Assembly (NCBI GenBank): GCA_963978545.1
Contig: OZ021721.1
Span: 97,265,918-97,329,917 of the forward strand
Reading direction: 5' to 3'
From: Linyphia triangularis
Lineage: Eukaryota; Arthropoda; Arachnida; Araneae; Linyphiidae
DNA length: 64,000 nt
The stretch's first letter is position 1. The number at the start of each line of letters is the position of its first letter. Shown piece after piece: positions 11,670-23,234 of this stretch. The translations under genes were made by a program, and so were the position numbers. The notes under the pieces were generated by a model, which ran no database searches, was not told where the DNA came from, and was given only the letters and a program-made list of their open reading frames with translations.

Positions 11670-12754
11670 TTCACCGATGAAATGATGACTCGGTTTTTAC
11701 TAAATAAAAACTATAATTTATTCTTCCTACGAAGACTCACAAAACTTCTCCGAACAACAGAACAATTGCTATCAAGCTTCATTACAAGCTTCGGTACGTA
11801 CAACTTCGAACAAAGCGATAAATCAGGCACAACGAAAGTAAACAAACGATCCGATACTTTCCCTAACAGTGTCCGATACTCGTCTGCTTTGTAGAATCAA
11901 TTTTTTCTCCTCCTTTTATAATCTCGTGGCAGAAATTTCTATCAAAATTCAGGTAACCAATCACGTAATTGGAAATGCCTCAAAATTTCTCGATTGATTT
12001 TGATGTTGAAATTTGTTTTCTAACCTGTATTGTCGCTATTTATAAATAAAATAAAATAAAATAGAACCTTAAAATAAATACGTCACTCTTTACAATTTTA
12101 TACTGAATAAAATAAAATAAAATAAAATAGAACTTTAAAATAAATACGTCTCTGTTTACAGTTGTATACAGAATAAAATAAAACAAAGCTTTAAAATAAA
12201 TACGCCACTATTTACAATTATATACACAGAAAGTTTTTGTAACATTATTACTCAAATACTGTAAAAAAACTGTTTTAATATTTCGGTCCATATAGGTGAT
12301 AGATTAAGAAACAGTAAAAATATTGATGATATGAGGGAAATATGGGATGGAAGTGCTATGCATAAGACGTTTTTTGTAGAGAAATTACAGGAATTATCAA
12401 TGAATAGGAACCCCTCCCACAGAATTTTTCTGGTTGCGCTTCTGAGAGGGGGGGGGGGGGGATTATTCAATTGGCTTAATCTGCTTGCAGAACAGAAACC
12501 GCTTATAAGCTAACTAGAAGCTGTTATTAGATTCTGAATTTTTACCATTTAAAAATTGAAGGGGCCAGTGAAGGAACGAGGTATGTAACAAAAAGTATTT
12601 TTTGAGATAATCTCTCTCAAAGTATTTACTTTTGTATTCTTTTATAAGTAACTTGCCTTATTCATTAATAAAAATATATGTCACACAATTTAAAGATCGA
12701 AGGTGCGTGTCAAAAGTTAACCCAAAACGCACCCCTCCCTTCATTTTGATATCT
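11670..12754. other. Non-coding spacer with AAAATA microsatellites
   Basis: AAATAAAATA-type tracts lie at 12045-12070 and 12110-12130, each followed by TTTAAAATAAATACG-like phrases, so this is a degraded short tandem array. A run of 14 G lies at 12449-12462. The opposing open frames across the G run look like chance. Confidence 0.5.
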
Positions 12755-13095
12755 CATATTTTCAAATATTGTCACTTATTCCCTTCATCCACTTAGCCCT
12801 TCAAGAGGAGCTATTGGATGAAGGGAATTCATTGTGATATCACAGATTGGGATAATTCATATTTTTATATAATGTCACATATTCCCTTCATCCACTTGTG
12901 ATATCTCAAATTTTTAAATATGGTCACATATTTCCTTCATCCACTTGTGATATCTCAGATTTTAAAATAATGTTACGTATTCCCTTCATCCACTTGTGAT
13001 ATCTCAGATTTTTCAATAAGGTCACATATTCCCTTCATCCACATGTGATATCTCAGATTTTTCAATAATGTCACATATTCCCTTCGTCCACTTAG
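12755..13095. repeat. Minisatellite, ~48-52 bp unit
   Basis: About seven units of the form GTGATATCTCAGATTTTT..TGTCACATATTCCCTTCATCCACT. One unit near 12800-12830 has an extra AGCCCTTCAAGAG segment, which recurs at the array end (13086-13107). There is no spacer variation, so it is not CRISPR-like. Confidence 0.85.
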
Positions 13096-14204
13096 CTCTT
13101 CAAGAGAGGGTTACTCTTATTATCTATATTCTACCTGTTTTAGAATAAAGCAGAGAGTGCCAGAGGAGAGAGAGAGAGAATTACTTGCAAAGGAGAGGGA
13201 GGATAGTTCAAAATTAATAAAGTTTAAGTTCAATCCTTATTGTTTAAAGCGAGTTATTGTACAACATATTTTACTGTTCCAGCACTGCCTGAAATCTATT
13301 TGTTTGGGCACTATGAGTGAAAACCTTGGATAGTCTAGTTGATGGCTGTAGTTATAGAAACAAGATTCGTCGATTTAGAATGAGAGTGATGCATGCAGAA
13401 ATTGACGAATTAGAATACTGGTGTCGTGTGGCAGAAATAAAGAGTAGATGTATTTCTCTTGATATCCCTCTTAGAAAGTGCGACTAGTTTTGTTTTCACG
13501 GCAACAGACAACGCTAGACAAACTGGCGGGAGCCATTCTTATGATAAACAGACAGTATTACTCTGAGGTGCAACCAGACAATTCCTTTGGGCGGGAAGCA
13601 CTTAAGTGTGTCCTTGAATTTCTCTGTACTAAAAAACAACATCCCAGCAGAGGTTTCTCATCCCATATGTGACATGTTATCAATAAATTTATAATTTCTC
13701 AGTCTGTGATCTACAAGTGCCGAAATATTTTAATGGTATTTGCCTAGCTTTCAAGTTATACCAAATACCTCATTGACTCAATTAAACTTTATATCAAATC
13801 CTAAGTAAACAAAAAAATAATGTGGATGGATTTATTTATGCTATAATGTTTACACACACAAATCCGATATTTAGTTTTAAATTTTTTTTTATCTATCAGC
13901 TACTTTAGTATGATAAGTAGGTTTACTCTGAATGATGGTAAATTAAAACCGTTTTCTTTTTAAATTATTTACAATTGCTGTTTCTTAAATCATCATTACA
14001 AAACATTACTGTGTTGGAGGTTCTATGGGGTGAGGGGTTCTGACCCTAAAAATAATCCCCTTGGTAGCGTGCTTGGAGACTACTCTAAATTGTTTATAAA
14101 CAAACTAATGATTCCGATCCGTCAAGTTTCAGCTCCTCTTGCTTGTTACACACTTTTACAATAAAAAAATATATATTTTCAGGTAACAATTTCGTCTCAC
14201 TAAA
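13096..14204. other. Spacer without recognised gene
   Basis: A GA-rich microsatellite lies at 13150-13180. Open frames around 13320-13670 on the plus strand are interrupted and I do not recognise them; a decayed transposon ORF is possible but unproven. Confidence 0.4.
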
Positions 14205-14884
14205 TAAGCTCTATTTCTTATATAAAATGTTTTGTTCCCTGGACATCCCCATCGCACCACTGGTTGCAGTACTTTTTTTAGAGAATGTTCTACCTTCAAC
14301 AAAGTGTCCATAGATCAGTCTATTTATGTTCAGATAAAAGTAAGCTCTATTTCTTGAATAAAATGCTTTATTCCCTGGACATTCCCATTGCACCACAGGT
14401 TGCAGTCCTTTTTTTAGCGAATGTTCTATCTTCAACAAAGTGTCCTTAGACAAATCTATTTATGTCCAGATAAAAGTAAGCTCTATTCCTTGGATAAAGT
14501 GCTTTATTCCCTGGACATCCCCATTGCACCACTGGTTGCAGTACTTTTTTTAGCGAATGTTCTACCTTCAACAAAGTGTTCTTAGATCAGTCTACTTATG
14601 TCCAGATAAAAGTAAGCTCTATTTCTTGAATAAAATGCTTTTTTCCCTGGACATCCCCATTGCACAACAGGTTGCAGTACTTTTTTTAGCGAATGTTCTA
14701 TCATCAACAAAGTGTCCTAAGACCAATCTATTTATGTCCAGATAAAAGTAAGCTCTATTCCTTGGGTAAAATGCTTTACTCCCTGGACATCCCCATTGCA
14801 CCACTGGTTGCAGTACTTTTTTTAGCGAATGTTCTATCTTCAACAAAGTGTCCTTAGACCAATCTATTTATGTCCAGATAAAGT
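14205..14884. repeat. Tandem array, 5 x 136 bp
   Basis: Five units start at 14205, 14341, 14477, 14613 and 14749, an exact 136-bp period. They begin TAAGCTCTATTTCTTG and contain CCCTGGACATCCCCATTGCA and AACAAAGTGTCCTTAGA. The regular spacing and high identity point to a young array. The apparent ORFs on both strands are products of the repeat. Confidence 0.92.
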
Positions 14885-15234
14885 TTCCTTAATAAAAAAG
14901 GGGCCGTTTTTTAATGGCTGTCTCTTTGTAGTGAAACTTGTTTGCCGTTCATTGCACGCATTCCGGAGAAAGTGCCAGAGGAGAGGCCTCTGCCATCACG
15001 CAGCAGATATAGGTAAATGGTGACCTAGAAAAATGACTAGAGGTCATGTCAAGAGCACTGACCACTTAACACAGTTTTTCTACACGAATATCTTTTTTAA
15101 GGTACTGAAGAAAGTGGGACAAGTTCACTTGTTTATCGGGATGAAATGAAAACTGTTTGGGGTGGGTCTTGAGAAGCAACACAATAGAAATCTTCAAAAT
15201 ATTTCAAAAAGTTATTTTTTTTTAATTACTTCAA

Positions 15235-15322
15235 AATGTAAAATAGCGTGGATTCATTTTCAGACTTTATTTAATATTTTCTTCTATGACTCCCAAATGT
15301 AAAATGACGTGGGCTCATTTTC

Positions 15323-15362
<40 letters not shown>

Positions 15363-15545
15363 TCTCTTCTGTGAATCAAAGCATAAAATGACGAGGATTC
15401 ATTTTCAATCTTTTTTTAATATTTTCTTCTATGATTCCAAAGTACAAAATGACGAGGATTCATTTTCATTCTTTTTCGAATATATATTTTCTTCTATGAT
15501 TCCAAAACATAAGATGACGTGAATTTCTTATCAGGCTTTTACAAA
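15235..15545. repeat. Tandem repeat, ~60-80 bp unit
   Basis: About five copies of a unit with AAAATGACG(T/A)GGATTCATTTTCA and TTTAATATTTTCTTCTATGA. The spacing varies because of a long poly-T tract near 15326-15357. Confidence 0.75.
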
Positions 15546-15599
15546 AACTATTTTACTGGGAAGTTTTCCAGAAATCATTTATACACTATTAAAAATTTT

Positions 15600-16100
15600 G
15601 TTCCACTTTTCACCAAAAATTGGTTCCCATTTAGCTGTAACCAATATTTGGTACTTAGTTTCACGATTTAATGGTACTACTTTGGACCATAAGCACCATA
15701 AGGGATAGGTTGCAGCTAAATGAGAACCAATTTTTGGTGAAAAGTGGAACAAAATTTTTAACTGTGAAGTATATTCGACACAGTAAGAAAATCTTTGTTA
15801 TTGACAAGTCTTACAAACATTCAATTTTCATTTGTAGGAATTTGCATTTCTCAAATAAGGGCCTGAGAAGCAAAAGGGGTCTCAGTGACTTTTCTTAACT
15901 TTTGAGAAACTTTAAAGTGAGAAAATACACTTTAAAGTTTCTTATTTATATTAAATTTGTATGAAAATTATTTGTCGTTCAAATACAAACCTCTGGATTG
16001 AAGATACCACTAGTTTTCATAGAATTTAATATAAATAAGAAACTTTAAAGTGTATTTTCTCAAAAGTTAAGAAAAGTCACTTAGACCCCTTTGCTTCTCC
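15600..16100. repeat. Foldback (long inverted repeat) region
   Basis: Two inverted pairs are visible. The outer one is TCACCAAAAATTGGTTCCCA (about 15609) against TGAGAACCAATTTTTGGTGA (about 15721). The larger one pairs about 15865-15955 with about 16020-16100 (AACTTTAAAGTGTATTTTCT against its complement) around a roughly 60-bp spacer. This resembles a MITE or foldback element. The first pair recurs in part at 3510-3545. Confidence 0.75.
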
Positions 16101-16408
16101 AATAATACTGTGCGTGTTTGAATTGTACCTGGATTCATTTCCAGGTTTTTCAGGAACTATTTTTTTGATATTTTTACTAGGAAGCGTTTCAGAAAACACT
16201 TATAATGTGTTCAACACAAGAAGACAAAACAAACATTTTCATTGACGAGTGTTACAAAACGAACTCATTACAATTATAGGAATTTGCGTGTGGAATTTTC
16301 TCAATAGAGTTTCTTAACTGTTCGATAACTGTTTTTTTTTTTGTTTTTTTTTCTTTTGCCCGGAAGCTTTTTCAGAGATCTCCTTTAGTGTGCTCGACAC
16401 ACGAGGAC

Positions 16409-17516
16409 ACATTAATTATAAGACAAAACATTAGTTTTCGTGCTTATTGGCCTCTTCTCGCCATTTGAAAAAACTATACCCGATTTCATATGAGCCGATG
16501 GGCATGATACATGGAATTGCTACCAAGAAATACGTTTTAGAGTCTGAATGAATACAATTCACATTATGTTTTTGCTATAAATTATCATCTAACAATTATA
16601 TGCATATCCTCAGTGTTCATTTTACCTAATGAAACCTCTTATTATTCACTGGTAAATGTAAAGTCTGACTGACTGAGAAATCTGAACATTAATTATAAGA
16701 CAAAACATTAGTTTTCGTGCTTATTGGCCTCTTCTCGCCATTTGAAAAAACTATACCCGACTACATATGAGCCGATGGGCATGATACATGGAATTGCTAC
16801 CAAGAAATACGTTTTAGAGTCTGAATGAATACAATTCACATTATGTTTTTGCTATAAATTATCATCTAACAATTATATGCATATCCTCAGTGTTCATTTT
16901 ACCTAATGAAACCTCTTATTATTCACTGGTAAATGTAAAGTCTGACTGACTGAGAAATCTGAACATTAATTATAAGACAAAACATTAGTTTTCGTGCTTA
17001 TTGGCCTCTTCTCGCCATTTGAAAAAACTATACCCGACTACATATGAGCCGATGGGCATGATACATGGAATTGCTACCAAGAAATACGTTTTAGAGTCTG
17101 AATGAATACAATTCACATTATGTTTTTGCTATAAATTATCATCTAACAATTATATGCATATCCTCAGTGTTCATTTTACCTAATGAAACCTCTTATTATT
17201 CACTGGTAAATGTAAAATCTGACTGACTGAGAAATCTGAACATTAATTATAAGACAAAACATTAGTTTTCGTGCTTATTGGCCTCTTCTCGCCATTTGAA
17301 AAAACTATACCCGACTACATATGAGCCGATGGGCATGATACATGGAATTGCTACCAAGATATACGTTTTAGAGTCTGAATGAATACAATTCACATTATGT
17401 TTTTGCTATAAATTATCATCTAACAATTATATGCATATCCTCAGTGTTCATTTTACCTAATGAAACCTCTTATTCTTCACTGGTAAATGTAAAGTCTAAC
17501 TGACTGAGAAATCTGA
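16409..17516. repeat. Satellite-like array, 4 x 277 bp
   Basis: Four head-to-tail copies start at 16409, 16686, 16963 and 17240 with ACATTAATTATAAGACAAAA, an exact 277-bp period. They are almost identical, with only scattered single-base differences. A copy includes CTTCTCGCCATTTGAAAAAA and ends GACTGACTGAGAAATCTGA. No ORF. The youngest array in the window by identity. Confidence 0.95.
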
Positions 17517-18540
17517 AATTATGTTTAAAAATTAAAATAACAATGTAAAAATGACTTTGCTATTCTTAACATACACGGAAAAGTAAATATGAATCCTAAA
17601 AAAATATGAATGTGTTATGACACTATATTTATACATAATGTTCTGAGTATAAATGTTTTTATTTGACCACCCGCACCTTCACTTCCCATACCGATTTTCT
17701 GCGTGCACTTCCGCCGCTACAGGCATAGGAACAGATGATAATACAAGTTTGAGGAGAAGCATTTATTTTACTTCTTTCAGAATTTTAAACAAATTTTCCT
17801 GCAATTAGAAATGTTTTTAATTATATTTTCTGATATTGAAATAATTGTAATTTATAAAATTGAACTTTGAGGGGGACGAGTTCACCATGTCAGAGACAAC
17901 CACTAGAAATACAATTTATGATCAAACACATTTTAACACTTATTTTCTTTTGTATCTGAATTCTAAGCAAATGATTTATCAAGGAAATCATAAACTATAC
18001 TATTCGTCTACTAAAGATAGAGAAACATATTGTGGCTAAAATCTTAGTTTTATTTTATTCCTCCAATTGAGAAATGTGATGCTGCCATCTAGCGTTGTAT
18101 CTTTAAACTAAAAGAGGGGTTCACAACTTTAGGATGATCACAGATCACCATGCCAAAAGATAAATAAGGTATGGATATGCAATATTTTAGCACGCATAAG
18201 TTAAAACTAATATTTATTTAATACTGAAATAAAATATTGAAAATTTGTTCTTTTATATTTGGGATTAACTAGTTAAATTTTGTTTGTTTGCGTATTTTTA
18301 ACTATATCTTAAATTCTTCGACTAATACTTCTATTATAAACTTGTCACATATCATTGTTTTCATCTTTCCGATTTTTTTTATTGTTTATTATTAATAACG
18401 GAATATGCTACGAAAAATTCAATACGATACCGAAGGATAGCAACGCCTTTAAAAGGTTAGAATTCAATTTTCGAAATTCCCAATGTTATAAAATTTGAAA
18501 AGCATAACAGTTCGTATCTGTAGTAAGAAAATCTTACCCT
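17517..18540. other. Spacer without recognised feature
   Basis: AT-rich; no gene, repeat or RNA feature recognised. Confidence 0.4.
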
Positions 18541-18613
18541 TTTTCCTTTGAAACACCCTAGAAATAGACATGCTATATCCAGCAATTCTCTTGCCATTAT
18601 AAACTGCGAAATA

Positions 18614-18910
18614 TCACATAACCAAATACCAAACGGGGACTAACTCTCGTTCACTCTCAATCACAGTAAAAAGCCAAAATCCAAGTAAAAAGAGACAGAG
18701 TAATATAGGCATATGTACTATCTGCCTATCACAAGAATAGCTCCCACCAAGTAGTTTAACATTGTCTGTTCCCATGGAAAAGAGACTAGTTCCGTTTCCC
18801 AAGGGGAATTCCAGGAAAAAGATATCCACATTGGCTTTACGAACGCCCTGATGGCTTATTGGCAATATTTCACAGATTATCAAAATAGATTGATTCAAAT
18901 AAGTGATTTC
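18614..18910 (-). CDS. Unidentified exon-like ORF with one membrane segment
   Basis: An open frame of about 98 codons on the minus strand, with no ATG at its start. Upstream lies an in-frame TGA, and a possible acceptor AG (GGTGGTGAG) sits nearby, so it may be an internal exon. It reads through a soluble stretch with a GNGTS sequon and GGSYSCDRQ. It then has a strongly hydrophobic segment (PILLCLFLLGFWLFTV), a charged tail (ESERE) and a stop. The layout, with cysteine and N-glycosylation signals followed by a membrane helix, would suit the end of a LAMP-like or other type I membrane protein, but I cannot assign a family. Could be chance or a gene relic. Confidence 0.25.
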   Translation of the reverse strand, partial: EITYLNQSILIICEILPISHQGVRKANVDIFFLEFPLGNGTSLFSMGTDNVKLLGGSYSCDRQIVHMPILLCLFLLGFWLFTVIESERELVPVWYLVM

Positions 18911-20476
18911 TCACCACCAAAACGAATGACGTATAGCATTCCGTCATATGGGAATATTCGGTTTCATTTTATAGACCCATACAAGAATCATCGCCAAACT
19001 GGCAATTTATTCTAAATGAAGGATGACAATATACAAACGGCAAATGATACAAATCCACATCATTATTATAGTGTAATTGAAAGCTGTGCGATGTTCCACA
19101 CCCCTAGGTTTTTTTTTTTTTTTTTGTGTACTGTACCAGACCATGTAATAAAAAACTCCAGGTGACAAAACACTGAGTGTCAGAACCATCAATAATACAG
19201 TTATGAGGGAGTAGTGTAACAGATATGTCACACTACTATACTAACACGCATCCATTGAAAAATCCAAATAAAGAGCGTGGATCTGAAATTTAAATATTCG
19301 TTATAACAATCTTCCCAGTTATAAGCATAGGCGCAAACTACGCGGGGGCAAAGGGGGCGATCTCCCCAAAGTTCCTCCAACAACGGGGACATGGGGTATC
19401 ACTTAGCCCTATCTCCAAAAATCTCTAAAGATGTGTTTTTCCAATATAGTTATAATTTCAAGTAAATATGTTTTCAATTTTCTATTTGAATTTCGTGCTT
19501 AATTTTTTCTAGTTTATTGTATATAAATACAAATTTTCAGAAATATTGGAAAATCTCTTAACATTATTCAAATGTGCTCTCATAATTTTTGTGTAATTTC
19601 ATAAAAATACATACAGTGGGTAAAAAAAGTCTCCGTACGGAAGCCAAAGTTACAAATAAATTAGCATAATTTCTAATCTTTTGCTTCATATCTTCAATAA
19701 ATACCGAAATATGTTTAATTTGATTCTTTGAAATAAATTTATAATAAATGTCTGTTTTTACAAAACGCAGGAAGTATTTAAATTGAAATATTTAGGAGAT
19801 GTCGCTAATTGCCATGCAAAAGAAGTTTCCGTACGCCATATGAAAATTAATTCTGACATCTTCCACAAAAAACTTGCAGTAAATTTCCAAAACTGAAGTG
19901 TACGCAAGTGTCATTAAGACATGATAGCAGCAATTGTTTAATTTTAGCTTGTTACTGATTGTCTTAAAATGGAGTTCCTGAACCTATTCGTGAGTTTGTG
20001 ATTCAGTTATGAAATGTTGGATTATCTATGAAAACAAGTGTCGAAATCTTTAATATATTGAAGTCTATAGTACAATATATTATTGAAAGACACCGTGAGC
20101 TTCAAACTTTTGAGGATAGAGTTTGATCCGGATGATCTTCAAAGCTAAAACGCTTACATAAAAGAAATATCCTATTGTAAGGTTCAATATAATCCTCGAA
20201 TAAGTGCACCTCAAGTAACACATGGCTAAGATTTGATAAAAACATTAAAGACAAATCCCAATGGACAATTTATGTGCTCTGGTTAAGACATTTTACGTTG
20301 GAATTTCAAGATACAAGTACCTATGCTTATCTTCTTCTACTTAACTAAAATTACCGACAGCAGCTGCTCTCATACACCCCCAAACCATAACGCCTCCTTC
20401 CCTGTATTAGACAGATCCACATAAATTATAAGTTAAGATTTGTTCATTTCGTTTTCTCCTGACCATAACTCGATTA

Positions 20477-21705
20477 CACTATCTGGCCAAAAGTATCCGG
20501 ACACCCAGTGGTATGGACTTAGAGCGTCCTGAGGCACATATTAATATGATGTTGGTCCCCCTTTTGCATCGATGAGAGCCTGCACACGTTTGGGAAGACT
20601 TTCCATCAATTTTTGATAGGTGACCATAGGAATTGCCTTCCAGGCGTCCATCACAGCTGAAGTGAGTTCTTGCAGTGAAGATGGTCGATTTGGCTGGCTA
20701 CGTAATCTGCGCTCTAATTCGTCCCAAAGGTGTTCTATAGGATTTAGATCGGGCCTCTGAAAAGGCCAGTCCAGGTTTTGAACACCCATTTCGTCAAACC
20801 ACGTCTGTGCAAGCCTCGATGTGTGAATGGAGCAGTTATCCTGCTGGAAGAGAAATGGGACTTCCCCGATATATTGCCATAGAGTTGGGAGTGCAGCATT
20901 GTCCAGAATGTCCACATACATCTCAGAGTTCATGTTTCCAACCACAGGAACTAACGGACCCAGGCCAAACCACGAGAAACACCCCCACACCATTATGCTT
21001 CCACCACCAAACTTAACAGTCGGCACAATGCAGTCACTATAGAAACGTTCACCGGGCTTCCGCCAAACTCAGACGCGTCCATCCGACTGCCAGACTGTAA
21101 AGCAAGATTCATCACTCCAAAGAACAGTTTTCCACATGTCCACAGTCCAATGACGGTGAGCTCTACACCATTTCAATCGATGCCTCGCATTCTATGGAGT
21201 GATGTTCGGCTTGTGAGCGGCTGCACGACCATGGAATCCCAAGTCTTTGAACTCTCGACGGACAGTCCTGCTGCTAACACTAACGCCTGATGAACTTTGG
21301 AACTCCTGAGAAATTTCCACCAACGAGGACTTGCGATTTTTTTCACTACCCTTTTCAGAGTTCTGCGGCTGCGTTCACCAAGTGTTTTCGACCTACCGGT
21401 TCGCTTTTCTGCCGTTTCACTGCCTCGACGTTTCCACTTCACAATTACATCACTCACAGTGGATTTAGGCTTCTGTAGAATGTCCGCAATCTCACGCACT
21501 GATTTCCCACAAAGGTGGCATCCCACTATTCTGCCACGATCAAACTCACTAAACTCCTTTGACTTACTCATTGCCTCACAAACGCATAAAAACAATCTGA
21601 CAAACCACTACCAACACTTTTATAGCTTTCAATTACGTATCAAATTGCGTCACTCGCCAGAACCACTTTTTTAAGGGGTGTCCGGATACTTTTGGCCAGA
21701 TAGTG
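20477..21705 (-). mobile_element. Tc1-like transposon, full length, inactive
   Basis: It is 1229 bp, flanked by TA on both sides (20475-20476 and 21706-21707). The terminal inverted repeats are CACTATCTGGCCAAAAGTAT and continue CCGGACACC. It contains one transposase gene on the minus strand, inactivated by a frameshift and an in-frame stop. It is the youngest layer of the nest. Elements with this terminus are spread widely in animals including fish, and horizontal transfer has been proposed for such Tc1 families. Confidence 0.95.
20541..21571 (-). pseudogene. Tc1-like transposase (broken)
   Basis: The start at 21571 gives MSKSKEFSEFDRGRIVG, followed by a helix-turn-helix DNA-binding domain (SVREIADILQKPKSTVSDVI). 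The second half contains the DDE domain: WSDESCFTVW (first Asp), FQQDNCSIH (second Asp) and [10 protein letters not shown] (Glu), with 34 residues between the second Asp and the Glu (D34E). Two lesions are seen: a one-base loss in an A run at about 21335-21341, which shifts the frame, and a TGA replacing a tryptophan codon in the [13 protein letters not shown] motif near 21070. The total span (about 343 codons) is normal for Tc1. It would catalyse cut-and-paste transposition if intact. Confidence 0.93.
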
Positions 21706-22735
21706 TATCTGACCCTTGGATATTTAATTTTAATTCATCACTTAAAAAACTTTGCAAAATCGATGAGCTTATTTCTGTTACATGTACTTAAATAAGGCTT
21801 CTCACGGGCTACAAGTTCATTCAGACCCGCTTTTTTAATAACATTTCTCAACGTTTGAGATGTCACTTCAATGTTTTTATCAATTTTCAAGCCATGTGCG
21901 ACTTAAGGAGCACTTATTCACGGACTATCTTGAACCATACTATACGATATTTCTTTTATTCAAGCGTTTTAGCTTCGAAGATTTTCCGGATCAAACTCTA
22001 TCCTCAAAAGTTTGAAGCTCATGGTGACTTTCAATAATATATTGTACTATAGACTTGAATATATTAAATATTTCGTCAATTTTTTTCATAGATAATCCAT
22101 CATTTCATAACTGAATAGCCAACTCACGAATATAATTAGGAACTCCATTTTAAGATAATCAGCTACAAGCTAAAATTAAACAATTGTTTGCTATCATGTC
22201 TTCATGACACTTGCGTAAACTTCTGTTTTGAAAATTTACTGCAAGTCTGTTATAGGAAGACGTCGGAATTAATTTTCATATTGCGTAAGGAAACATTTTT
22301 TGCATGGCACATAGCAACATCTCCTAAATATTTCAATTTAAATACTTGTAGCGTATCGTAAAAACAGACATTTATTATAAACTTATTTTAAAGAATCAAA
22401 TTAAACATATTTCAATAGTTACGAATTACGAAGCAATATATTAGAAATTATGCTAATTTATTTGTAACTTTGGCTTCCGTACGGAGACTTTTTTTACTCA
22501 CTGTATATTAAAGTATGGTATGATATTGGAGTAGGTAATTTTGTAATGATGAGATTACAAGTCCATGTATTCAGTAGGTAGATCATTAAAAAAAAAGTGG
22601 TGTCCTGAAATTTCGGACCAATGCTCCCTTCCCTTATTAAGTTTATTCACTGCGGTTCACCCCCGTCGTAAAAGTAAAAAGCTGGTGCCTATGCTTATAA
22701 GGGGATATTTAAATTAATATGAACAAGTAATATAT

Positions 22736-23194
22736 TACTCCAAAGAACAGTTTTCCACTTGTCCACATTCCAATGACTGTGAGCTCTACACCATTGCAAT
22801 CGATGCCTCGCATTCTATGGAGTGATGTTCGGCTTGTGAGTGGCTGCACGACCATGGAATCCCAAGTCTTTTAACTCTCGACGGACAGTCCTGCTGCTAA
22901 CACTAACGCCTGATGAAAATTGGAACTCCTGAGAAATTTCCACCAACGAGGACTTGCGATTTTTTTCACTACCCTTTTCAGAGTTCTGCGGCTGCGTTCA
23001 CCAAGTGTTTTCGACCTACCGGTTCGCTTTTCTGCCGTTTCACTGCCTCGACGTTTCCACTTCACAATTACATCACTCACAGTGGATTTAGGCTTCTGTA
23101 GAATGTCCGCAATCTCACGCACTGATTTCCCACAAAGGTGGCATCCCATTATTCTGCCACGATCAAACTCACTAAGCTCCTTTGACTTATTCAT
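22736..23194 (-). pseudogene. Tc1-like transposase fragment (N-terminal half)
   Basis: A second copy of the first half of the same transposase (start MNKSKELSEFDRGRIMGC), closely matching 21115-21571 and with the same one-base frame lesion in the A run. No terminal repeats or DDE half remain. It lies just outside the hAT-like nest, 42 bp beyond its right end. Confidence 0.9.
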
Positions 23195-23234
23195 TGCCTC
23201 ACAAAATAAAATTAAAATTAAAAAAAATTATTAA

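Larger units (their letters stand above)
19614..22503. mobile_element. Decayed Tc1/mariner element with inverted-duplicate arms
   Basis: The ends are inverted repeats of at least 60 bp (CAGTGGGTAAAAAAAGTCTC at left, CAGTGAGTAAAAAAAGTCTC reading in from the right) flanked by TA. The left arm (to about 20330) and the right arm (from about 21715) are long inverted copies of each other. Both carry a decayed transposase start (the AAAATGGAGTTCCT phrase near 19967 and its complement near 22140) and GAGGATAGAGTTTGATCCGG. The unit is therefore a foldback made of two Tc1 halves, later split by the insertion at 20477-21705. Confidence 0.8.
19326..22693. mobile_element. hAT-like non-autonomous element enclosing nested Tc1 elements
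   Basis: The left end begins CATAGGCGCAAAC with a G-rich subterminus; the right end, reversed, begins CATAGGCACCAGC, also with a G-rich subterminus. The flanks GTTATAAG (19318-19325) and CTTATAAG (22694-22701) are an 8-bp duplication with one mismatch, as expected for an old hAT insertion. It has no hAT transposase. Most of its length comes from later Tc1 insertions. Confidence 0.65.

Noticed and set aside
12252..12513. Overlapping ORFs on both strands across a G run
   Set aside because: Both depend on the 14-base G/C homopolymer and show no motif.
12755..13095. CRISPR-like array
   Set aside because: Units are contiguous minisatellite copies with no unique spacers, and the DNA is of animal type.
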